Below are positions 1-5,402 of a stretch of DNA of 5,675 bases, piece by piece. Both the position numbers and the translations under genes were made by a program. The stretch comes from an uncultured Bacteroidales bacterium (GTDB lineage: Bacteria > Bacteroidota > Bacteroidia > Bacteroidales > Paludibacteraceae): NCBI GenBank assembly GCA_937892015.1, contig CALAUY010000068.1:1-5675 (forward strand), read 5' to 3'. The notes below the pieces were generated by a model. The model was not told the DNA's origin. It saw only the letters and a program-made list of their open reading frames with translations, and made no database searches. Every line of letters starts with the position of its first letter. Within the stretch, counting starts at the first letter, position 1.

Positions 1-585
1 ATAATTCAATACAATTAGCTTACCCTCTTCAGAAAGAGGAAACTTACCGGAAAGGAATGTCGGCAATGCGATCTCTGTGTTTTTGTTCAGATAGTTGGCA
101 CCGCGTCCGTTCCAAATCTGCCGAAAATCTTCTTCTGTAAGTGTGTAAAAACCGGCCGTCGCAAACTGCTGCACGCGTGCACTCTTGCCCTCATAAAGCG
201 GGTACGTCACGTTGCAGATAGTACCCGCATCCAGGTACGGGAACTTGTACGCCATGAACATCGGCAGATAGATGTCAGGACTCGCATCTTCAGTGAACGC
301 CTTTAGTGACGCAATCTTCTTCCACTCTTCGTACGCCGACGAGTCCTCTTCCGTGCAGAGTGACAACGCTTTCTGCTCATATACCGACGGCACGGTGTCG
401 TTGCCTTTATATGTGCACTGTTTGCTGATGATGGCCACATCATCGTCCGTAAGCGTGTACGTCATCGACGTGCGCACGTCACTCGGACGAAAATCGCCGT
501 TATCAAGGTGCTTCTCATCGAAATAGTTCGAGCACGAACCCAGCACCATTACACTTGCTAAACCGAGATAAATATATCGTTTCAT
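1..585 (-). CDS. Surface lipoprotein of unknown function, 3' part missing (runs off left edge)
   Basis: The gene starts at the ATG at 585-583 and stays open for 195 codons to the window edge, so its C-terminus is not visible. Residues 1-17 are a short basic-hydrophobic signal peptide ending in a lipobox (LGSC, Cys18), so the mature protein should be a lipid-anchored envelope lipoprotein. After the anchor there are two related modules. Each begins with YTLT plus an acidic stretch (YTLTDDDV at 43-50, YTLTEEDF at 147-154) and ends in a block of the form LP-F---KFP----G------Y (107-128 and 174-195). It follows the TonB receptor by 40 bp with no promoter between, so it is almost certainly co-transcribed and may act as that receptor's surface partner. 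It does not look like a standard SusD sequence. I do not recognise the family with certainty. The reading frame and lipoprotein nature are well supported; the partner role is inferred. Confidence 0.85.
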   Translation of the reverse strand, partial: MKRYIYLGLASVMVLGSCSNYFDEKHLDNGDFRPSDVRTSMTYTLTDDDVAIISKQCTYKGNDTVPSVYEQKALSLCTEEDSSAYEEWKKIASLKAFTEDASPDIYLPMFMAYKFPYLDAGTICNVTYPLYEGKSARVQQFATAGFYTLTEEDFRQIWNGRGANYLNKNTEIALPTFLSGKFPLSEEGKLIVLNY

Positions 586-588
586 ATC

Positions 589-616
589 TTTAACCTTTAA
601 CCTTTAACCATTGACC
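589..616. repeat. 7-bp tandem repeat over the lipoprotein ribosome-binding region
   Basis: Four 7-bp units lie just before the lipoprotein start: three perfect TTTAACC (589-595, 596-602, 603-609) and one variant ATTGACC (610-616), plus strand. On the coding (minus) strand the unit reads GGTTAAA, so tandem copies create repeated AAAGG words. The nearest one is 8 nt from the ATG at 585, a usual Shine-Dalgarno distance. The array fills most of the 40-bp gap between the two genes. Confidence 0.85.
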
Positions 617-625
617 TTTATTAGA

Positions 626-3337
626 TTAGAACGCCAATTTGAAGCGGATGTTCCACTGACGACCTTTATTGTAGAAGAAATAGATGTTGTCTTTCGTGTT
701 CTCAGCAATCGTCTGGGTTACAGTGCTGGCACTCCATGCTTTCTCTATGTAATGTTGGTCGAGCAGGTTGCTGATATTGCCCGCCACGGTAGCGCGGAGC
801 GGACCAATGTCGAAACTGTAGCTGGCGCGCATATCCATCGTCCCGCCAATCGGGCAACGATAGGGTTCCACCACGTTCACCGTCTTACCTACTGTCAGGT
901 TGCTTCCCGAGAATGAGTAGTACGAATAGTTACGGTCGTACAACGTATATTCAGCACCGATACGGAATCCCTTGAAAGGCTTGAAGGTCACGCCGATATT
1001 GGCAGTGGTTTGTGCCTGACCACCCACGCGGATATTCTCCAGATTGATTTTCGCCCATGCGTGATCCTCTGCGCCGACAGTAGTGACGGTTCCGTTGGAA
1101 GTGACGGCATTGCCGTGCTCGTCATATAGGTATCCGGTCACGTCTTTGCCTTTCCAACGCCAGTCGCCAACCGACAACATACCATTCAGCTCCAACCACT
1201 TGGTCGGACGAGCTTTCAACTCAAACTCCAGACCCATATGCTGCGCGTTAACGCCAGTCATGTTGATGTATCCCGTTGACTGATTGTCCAGCGTTGTGCT
1301 GCGGCTCATCGTCTTGTCCATCCAGCGGGTGTAGTACCCGTTCACAACGATGTTAACGAACTGGTTATGGAATCCGTAACCTATTTCTGCCGAAGCAATC
1401 TTCTCGTTCGCCGCATCTTTGTTCACCGCATGGCTCACATTTGACGACATGAAAGCACCGTTGAACTTCGGAGCACGACTGATAAAACCCGCATTGATGA
1501 ACACATTGTTGAACTTGTTGAAATTGTAGTTAACACCGCCCTTAATCGTACCGCCACCGAAGTTAACGGTCTCGCTGCGCTGGTGATTTTCATCGTAATA
1601 GAAACGGTCAATACGCCAATACGATGTGAGCGACATCGACCCGTTGATGAACGCCGACAGCTTGTCTTTCGAGTACTCCAAGGTGGCAAAAACACCCTCT
1701 TGCATCACATGACACGTATAGTCACGGTACACGATATCGCCCACGTTCAGTTTCTCGTATGCCCAACTCGCCTCGTTGCGGTGGATATTGTTAGCGGCAC
1801 TTACACTGTTCACACGCGTGGCATCAATGAAATAGTCGCCGCTCAACATGTCGCTGATAACTGCCGTATGAATACCTTGATAGTAACGTACATCCAGACC
1901 TGCGGTCAGGTCCAGCACCTCGAAGAAGCGGTTCTGATAAGTGCTTACCAATCCATACCAGTTATGGTAGTTGCGGTTCTCGGCTATAATCAACTCCGAA
2001 CCGGTGGTAGAGGCAGCGTTGATGTCCTCCACTTTGCCGTAATCGAACGAACCGTCATCGCGGCGGAACACGGTCGTCAGTACGCCATTATAGGCTCCAC
2101 GAGTCAAGTCACTATATGCGTACTGGCTATATGGACTCGCCTCTGCTGTATATCCGAAACCGCGACCAATAGAGGTGTACAGTGAGGTCGAAAGCGATGA
2201 TTTATAATCGATTTGCCACACGTGGTTCAGACTAATCTGTGGCTTGTGGTATTGGTTGAAGTTGGCACCTTTCTGCTTGCCATTATTAGCGTATCCATAG
2301 GCGGGATTGTACCGACGATAGTCCATCCCGTCCGTCATGTATTTCTTCACGTTGTTCCATTCAGCCAACGTCAACGCACCGCTACTGCCACTCGGGCGCT
2401 GCCAGTGCCATTGAGGAGCACCAAAACCCGTCAACGACAACTGATGACGGTCGTTGATGCGCTTCGAGATATTCGCGAAATAGTTGTAGCCGCTGTAGCT
2501 CGTGCCTTGGATATAACCGTTGCCCCAACTCTTCGAACCTAAAACGGTGATTGCCCAACCGTTTTGCATCAGACCCGTGCTCACGGAGAACAGCAGTTTG
2601 TTCGCACCGTCATTGCCGAGAGAGTAGGAGACTACACCGCCTTTCTTGGCATCAATACCTTTGGTGATGATGTTGATGGTTCCGCCCACAGACGGTGCAC
2701 TCACTTTGCTCGCACCCATACCGCGCTGAGTCTGCATCACACTCGTCACGTCACTCAAGCCTTGCCAGTTGCTCCAATACACCGTTCCACCTTCCATGTC
2801 GTTCATCGGAACACCGTTGATCATCGTTGCCACGTTGGTGTTGTCGAAACCGCGCATCCATATCTCCGAGTCACCCCAACCGCCACCAACACCGTTGGCA
2901 TGCACGCCCGGAGTGTTCTTCAGAATCTCAGGGAACTCACCGCCACCCAAGCGCTCCTCAATCTCCAACGCATTCACCTGACTCACCGCCACCGGAGTCT
3001 TGCTCTGTTTGGCCATCTGACCCATAATGGTCACGTCTTCCAGCACTTGCGTGATGGCTTTCATTTGGATAACTCCCATGTTGGGCTTGGCCGCTATCTC
3101 AACCGTCTCATAGCCCACATAACTCAGTTTGATGAGCGACTTGCCGCTCGCCGTCATACTGAAATTGCCGTCTAAGTCGGTCACTACGCCATTCGTCGTG
3201 CCCGACTCAATGACACTTGCACCGATAATCGGCTCACCGTTCTCTGCGTCTATCACCGTGCCCGTGACTCTCTGACTCTGAGCCATCAATCCCACGCACA
3301 GCACCGACAACATCAATGATGTAAATAGTTTCTTCAT
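626..3337 (-). CDS. TonB-dependent outer-membrane receptor with N-terminal carboxypeptidase-regulatory-like domain
   Basis: This 903-residue protein should form a 22-strand outer-membrane barrel that imports a ligand using energy from TonB-ExbB-ExbD. Residues 1-19 are a signal peptide (cleavage near LMA|Q). Residues about 23-95 are a carboxypeptidase-regulatory-like domain (GTVIDAENGEPIIGASV, then TDLDGNFS and LSYVGYE), typical of Bacteroidetes receptors. A TonB-box-like segment EDVTIMG follows at 100-106. The plug spans about 112-227 and contains PEILKNTPGV, WMRGF, INGVPMND, and the end motif QRGMGAS...SVGGTINI. The rest is the barrel, with many aromatic strands and a C-terminal Phe (FKLAF) as expected for BAM-dependent insertion. 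The length suits a general TonB receptor and is shorter than many SusC proteins. It is the middle gene of a three-gene minus-strand operon. The start is chosen because it gives the signal peptide and lies 31 bp after the hydrolase stop. The ligand is unknown; the gene looks intact. Confidence 0.95.
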   Translation of the reverse strand: MKKLFTSLMLSVLCVGLMAQSQRVTGTVIDAENGEPIIGASVIESGTTNGVVTDLDGNFSMTASGKSLIKLSYVGYETVEIAAKPNMGVIQMKAITQVLEDVTIMGQMAKQSKTPVAVSQVNALEIEERLGGGEFPEILKNTPGVHANGVGGGWGDSEIWMRGFDNTNVATMINGVPMNDMEGGTVYWSNWQGLSDVTSVMQTQRGMGASKVSAPSVGGTINIITKGIDAKKGGVVSYSLGNDGANKLLFSVSTGLMQNGWAITVLGSKSWGNGYIQGTSYSGYNYFANISKRINDRHQLSLTGFGAPQWHWQRPSGSSGALTLAEWNNVKKYMTDGMDYRRYNPAYGYANNGKQKGANFNQYHKPQISLNHVWQIDYKSSLSTSLYTSIGRGFGYTAEASPYSQYAYSDLTRGAYNGVLTTVFRRDDGSFDYGKVEDINAASTTGSELIIAENRNYHNWYGLVSTYQNRFFEVLDLTAGLDVRYYQGIHTAVISDMLSGDYFIDATRVNSVSAANNIHRNEASWAYEKLNVGDIVYRDYTCHVMQEGVFATLEYSKDKLSAFINGSMSLTSYWRIDRFYYDENHQRSETVNFGGGTIKGGVNYNFNKFNNVFINAGFISRAPKFNGAFMSSNVSHAVNKDAANEKIASAEIGYGFHNQFVNIVVNGYYTRWMDKTMSRSTTLDNQSTGYINMTGVNAQHMGLEFELKARPTKWLELNGMLSVGDWRWKGKDVTGYLYDEHGNAVTSNGTVTTVGAEDHAWAKINLENIRVGGQAQTTANIGVTFKPFKGFRIGAEYTLYDRNYSYYSFSGSNLTVGKTVNVVEPYRCPIGGTMDMRASYSFDIGPLRATVAGNISNLLDQHYIEKAWSASTVTQTIAENTKDNIYFFYNKGRQWNIRFKLAF

Positions 3338-3352
3338 GTGTGTTATTTTAAT

Positions 3353-3376
3353 TTACCAATTTACCAATTTACAAAT
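3353..3376. repeat. 8-bp tandem repeat spanning the hydrolase stop codon
   Basis: Three 8-bp units, TTACCAAT (3353-3360), TTACCAAT (3361-3368) and TTACAAAT (3369-3376), lie across the end of the hydrolase gene. Its stop codon (TTA at 3369-3371 on the plus strand) is part of the third unit. The array also forms most of the 31-bp spacer before the TonB receptor. The unit TTACAAAT occurs again in tandem at 5152-5167. Confidence 0.85.
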
Positions 3377-4514
3377 TGCCCACAGCGGCCCGTAGTGTCT
3401 CAATGAGCTTGTCTGCGTACCATCTAAACCCCAAGTCCGTCAAGTGGATACCATCCACCGTTCCCTCTTCGTCCGGACCCGTCAACCCCTCGCACGTCAC
3501 GTAATACAAGTGGTCGTCTCCTTCCGCTTTCAGCCGCGCGTAGTTCTTCCTATACGCCGCGTTCTTCGCCGGCAAGTAGTCGCGGAAATAGCTGTCGAAC
3601 TTGGCATACGGGTACATCGGACCCTCTACCATGATGATAGGTACGTCCGGACGTGCCGCACGGATAATCTTGATGAAATCATACGTCAACGTGTCGCACA
3701 TCATCTGCGTGCAGTTGGGCACGGGGTCAATGATGTAGGCCACCACATCATCCATCGCTGCCATCGCACGAGCCATAGGAAAAACCAGTTTACCTTCACC
3801 GCTCACGCCTAGATTGACCATCTCAATGTTCAACTCACGCTGCATGATGTTCGTTGCTGTCATACCCGTGCGACTCGCACAACCGCCGTGCATGATACTC
3901 GTGCCGTAATTGACCACACGCATCCCTTTCCGAGGATTGTCGAGCAACGGCTTTGTCAGCACTGCGTCCGAATCTACACCTATCTCCATCCAGTTCACAC
4001 CATCGTACAGCGGCAAGTAAATCAGGCACTCGTGCATCTCGCCATCCATGTGCTCTACGTACACTTTACTCTGGATGGAGTCCTGCGTCGGACGATTGGT
4101 GTTTACATAGGCCCAATAACCACCCGCTGAACTCCTGCTCTCCTGCACACCTGCACTCCTGTCCTCCACCCATATATACAGATCCGTCCCTTTAATCCCC
4201 GTATCTGCCATGTGAGCCATATGAAAATTGCTGTGCAGGTTGTATCGCACCCCAATCCGTTTCGAGTTGGTCGCAAAACGTATCCCAATCCCCGCACTGT
4301 TCATCCCGCGATCCCACAACTCCTGACGAATAGAGTCCTTCAGATTCGTCGGTATGCGAGTGTATGGACTATACGTGGCGTCAGTTGTCCAACCATGATT
4401 GATTACTCTGAACTCCAACGCATCTACATAACGCAATGGCTCTTCCTCGCATCGAACATCACTGATACTCAACGCGATACACATTGCTAACAAACCGATT
4501 ATCGTACGTTTCAT
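3369..4514 (-). CDS. Secreted SGNH/GDSL-type hydrolase with N-terminal GxDLY domain
   Basis: This probable exported esterase or deacylase has 381 residues from the preferred start. Residues 1-18 or so (MKRTIIGLLAMCIALSIS) are a signal peptide. The N-terminal beta domain carries GTDLY at 109-113, the hallmark of the GxDLY domain found before SGNH hydrolase domains. The catalytic domain starts near 198: block I is NYGTS with nucleophile Ser206, followed by HGGCASR; block II is NLGVSGEG with oxyanion Gly236; block III is DPVPN with Asn267; block V is DGIH with Asp354 and His357. All expected catalytic residues are present. The frame extends upstream to 4580, but that stretch carries a Bacteroidetes promoter and encodes a poor signal peptide, so the Met at 4514 is preferred. 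Residues about 118-129, just after GTDLY, are encoded by an 8-bp tandem repeat and look like an inserted loop. It is the first gene of the operon with the TonB receptor, which suggests it trims an ester or acyl group from the imported ligand. The substrate is unknown. Confidence 0.92.
   Translation of the reverse strand: MKRTIIGLLAMCIALSISDVRCEEEPLRYVDALEFRVINHGWTTDATYSPYTRIPTNLKDSIRQELWDRGMNSAGIGIRFATNSKRIGVRYNLHSNFHMAHMADTGIKGTDLYIWVEDRSAGVQESRSSAGGYWAYVNTNRPTQDSIQSKVYVEHMDGEMHECLIYLPLYDGVNWMEIGVDSDAVLTKPLLDNPRKGMRVVNYGTSIMHGGCASRTGMTATNIMQRELNIEMVNLGVSGEGKLVFPMARAMAAMDDVVAYIIDPVPNCTQMMCDTLTYDFIKIIRAARPDVPIIMVEGPMYPYAKFDSYFRDYLPAKNAAYRKNYARLKAEGDDHLYYVTCEGLTGPDEEGTVDGIHLTDLGFRWYADKLIETLRAAVGNL
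4131..4162. repeat. Intragenic 8-bp tandem repeat in the hydrolase gene
   Basis: On the coding strand four 8-bp units stand head to tail: ACAGGAGT, GCAGGTGT, GCAGGAGA, GCAGGAGT (4162 to 4131). They encode roughly residues 118-129, a Ser/Arg/Gly-rich loop between GTDLY and the next strand. The unit length is not a multiple of three, so gain or loss of one unit would shift the frame and truncate the enzyme before its catalytic Ser206. Confidence 0.85.
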
Positions 4515-4536
4515 GCCTGTTTTCCACAAAAACGAC

Positions 4537-4605
4537 TGCAAAATTACTACTTTTTTTTCAAATATGCAAACTTTTTTCACAAAAAAAACAAAAAAAGTGC
4601 ATTTT
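4537..4605 (-). repeat. Extended promoter block, left copy of a 69-bp inverted pair
   Basis: Read on the minus strand, this block aligns without gaps to 5332-5400 on the plus strand, with about 58 of 69 positions identical by hand count. It includes the promoter boxes and, 18 bp upstream of the -33 box, the identical 17-mer AAAATGCACTTTTTTTG (here 4605-4589). Part of the match is A/T tract, but the mixed words (ATGCAC, TTTGCA, the -7 region) also agree in register. Confidence 0.75.
4538..4570 (-). promoter_or_regulatory. Bacteroidetes-type promoter of the hydrolase-receptor-lipoprotein operon
   Basis: On the minus strand a -33 box TTTG (4570-4567) is followed after exactly 20 bp by the -7 box TAATTTTG (4546-4539), matching the TAnnTTTG consensus used by the primary sigma factor of Bacteroidetes. 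Transcription should begin near 4530-4535, which leaves a leader of about 15-20 nt before the ATG at 4514. It overlaps the longest ORF of the hydrolase and so argues against the start at 4580. No other promoter is visible for the two genes downstream. Confidence 0.8.
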
Positions 4606-4629
4606 TGAGGTTGTTTTTTATTTTCCGTG

Positions 4630-4755
4630 CTCTTATTAGTCCCACTAGGCCCATTAGTCCCATTGCTCTTATTGCTCTTATTAGTCCCATTGGTCCCATT
4701 GGTCCCATTGGTCCTATTGGTCCTATTAGTCCTATTAGTCCTATTAGTTCTATTC
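4630..4755. repeat. 9-bp minisatellite, 14 units, consensus GTCCYATTR
   Basis: Fourteen head-to-tail 9-bp units run from CTCTTATTA (4630) to GTTCTATTC (4755). The centre has perfect copies (GTCCCATTG at 4684-4692, 4693-4701, 4702-4710; GTCCTATTA at 4720-4728, 4729-4737, 4738-4746), and units diverge towards the edges, as expected if the array grows from inside. The plus strand translates as a Ser/Gly-Pro-Ile repeat, which follows simply from a unit of three codons and is not evidence of a protein. It lies about 30-150 bp upstream of the operon promoter region. No function is evident. Confidence 0.9.
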
Positions 4756-4787
4756 GCCCCTCAGCTTTCGATACTAATCTGACTCCT

Positions 4788-4923
4788 CCCCTAAGGTAGG
4801 GGTGAAGCGGTTAAGCCGCACCTCTAAATGTCCGGTGGACATTTTGGGGAGCAAGTGCGGCGCGCGAGTTTGAGCAGTCCCCACTGCTCAAACATAGAAC
4901 TACCTTATGCGCACGAACTGCGC
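4788..4923. repeat. Chain of strong intergenic hairpins
   Basis: Five inverted repeats follow one another: CCCCTA/TAGGGG (4788-4793/4797-4802), GCGG/CCGC (4807-4810/4816-4819), AAATGTCC/GGACATTT with a 3-nt loop (4826-4833/4837-4844), GTTTGAGCAGT/ACTGCTCAAAC with a CCCC loop (4868-4878/4883-4893) and GCGCA/TGCGC (4909-4913/4919-4923). None is followed by a T tract on either strand, so they do not look like intrinsic terminators. The words around 4804-4819 resemble the reverse complement of the direct-repeat units that follow, so this may be an inverted, divergent member of the same repeat family. Confidence 0.7.
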
Positions 4924-5030
4924 AGTTTAAGACCGCTTGCGGGGGAGGGGTATGTACGGCTCTGCCGATCGTCCTCAGGAAAGAAACCAAATGCTTTGCT
5001 AATTTACAATTTCTTCACTAACAGACAGGG
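4921..5030. repeat. Intergenic repeat unit, copy A
   Basis: First copy of a repeat found again at 5069-5185. Shared blocks in order are the CGCAGTTTAAGACCGCTTGC stretch at its start, a G-rich AGGGGTATGTACGGC run with a small hairpin CGGC/GCCG (4957-4960/4964-4967), a CCTCAGGAAAGA word, AATTTACAATT at 5001-5011, and GACAGGG at its end. The two copies begin 148 bp apart, and their last blocks are 155 bp apart. Confidence 0.75.
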
Positions 5031-5031
5031 G

Positions 5032-5060
5032 GACCGCTTACGGTGAGGGGGTACGACACC
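5032..5060. repeat. Partial extra copy of the G-rich repeat core
   Basis: GACCGCTTACGGTGAGGGGG followed by TACGACACC repeats the core seen at 4931-4958 (copy A) and 5078-5107 (copy B), giving three versions of a GACCGCTTRCG...GGGGTA word. It is joined directly to the GACAGGG end of copy A, which suggests serial duplication or nested insertion. Confidence 0.6.
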
Positions 5061-5068
5061 TAAAACTC

Positions 5069-5185
5069 CGCAGTTAAGACCGCTTGCGATGAGGGGGTAT
5101 ATACGGCTCTGCCGATTGTCCTCTGGAAAGATACTGTAGCATAGGTATAATTTACAAATTTACAAATTATTCATTAAAGACAGGG
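5069..5185. repeat. Intergenic repeat unit, copy B
   Basis: Second copy of the unit at 4921-5030, in the same orientation. It has CGCAGTTAAGACCGCTTGCG, the G-rich run, the hairpin CGGC/GCCG (5104-5107/5111-5114), a CCTCTGGAAAGA word, a tandem TTACAAAT pair (5152-5167) and GACAGGGG at the end. Blocks of high match alternate with a poorly conserved stretch (about 5132-5148), which looks like an old duplication. No encoded protein is recognisable in any frame. Confidence 0.75.
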
Positions 5186-5228
5186 GTCACACGTGCTCCC
5201 CGCTTCGCTCCGCGTGCTTTTCTGTCTT
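5177..5228. repeat. Inverted repeat with GC-rich interior
   Basis: AAGACAG (5177-5183) and CTGTCTT (5222-5228) are exact reverse complements flanking a GC-rich 38-bp interior that contains a shorter CACG/CGTG pair (5190-5193/5213-5216). It abuts the right end of repeat copy B. It could be the end structure of the repeat or a cruciform or transcript hairpin; no T tract follows it directly. Confidence 0.5.
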
Positions 5229-5253
5229 CATTACAATTATCATTGTCGATTGT

Positions 5254-5275
5254 GCCGGATGCCATCCGGCTTTTT
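5254..5275 (+). terminator. Terminator-like hairpin with no visible upstream gene
   Basis: GCCGGAT (5254-5260) and ATCCGGC (5264-5270) form a perfect 7-bp GC-rich stem with a 3-nt loop, followed at once by TTTTT (5271-5275). This is a good intrinsic terminator for plus-strand transcription. No plus-strand gene precedes it in the window, so it either ends transcription through the repeat region or insulates the promoter at 5367. Confidence 0.6.
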
Positions 5276-5331
5276 CACTTTTCCCCACTCATAATGTGGA
5301 CAATTCGCCGCAAAATGAGGATAAATTGACG

Positions 5332-5400
5332 AAAATGCACTTTTTTTGCATTTTTTGCTAAAAAAATTTGCACAATTCAAAAAAATGTTGTAACTTTGCA
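5332..5400 (+). repeat. Extended promoter block, right copy of a 69-bp inverted pair
   Basis: Right-hand partner of 4537-4605, in inverted orientation. The identical 17-mer AAAATGCACTTTTTTTG lies at 5332-5348, again exactly 18 bp before the -33 box. The two copies point outward from the repeat-rich region between them. Confidence 0.75.
5367..5398 (+). promoter_or_regulatory. Strong Bacteroidetes-type promoter for a plus-strand structured RNA
   Basis: A -33 box TTTG (5367-5370), a 20-bp spacer and a -7 box TAACTTTG (5391-5398) match the Bacteroidetes primary-sigma consensus fully. A-tracts upstream and in the spacer are typical of strong promoters of this phylum. The start point should be near 5402-5406, immediately before the first RNA hairpin. 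Confidence 0.85.
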
Positions 5401-5402
5401 CC

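Noticed and set aside
1583..2185. Large plus-strand ORFs opposite the TonB receptor (also 2564-3175 and 2213-2542)
   Set aside because: They are antisense to a clear, intact TonB receptor and rich in His/Arg/Thr, as expected of shadow frames.
4630..4755. CRISPR array
   Set aside because: The units are 9 bp with no spacers, and no cas gene is present.
4605..4799. Plus-strand ORF with a collagen-like Ser/Gly-Pro-Ile repeat
   Set aside because: The repeat follows directly from a 9-bp DNA array read in frame; there is no promoter, ribosome site, signal peptide or domain, and the flanking residues are not protein-like.
4828..5046. Plus-strand 72-codon ORF across the hairpins and repeat copy A
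   Set aside because: It runs through several hairpins and a direct repeat whose second copy does not keep the frame; the composition is not that of a real protein.
4537..5400. Invertible promoter segment
   Set aside because: The inverted blocks are imperfect, AT-rich, and both promoters point outward, so inversion would only swap similar promoters; no recombinase is in the window.
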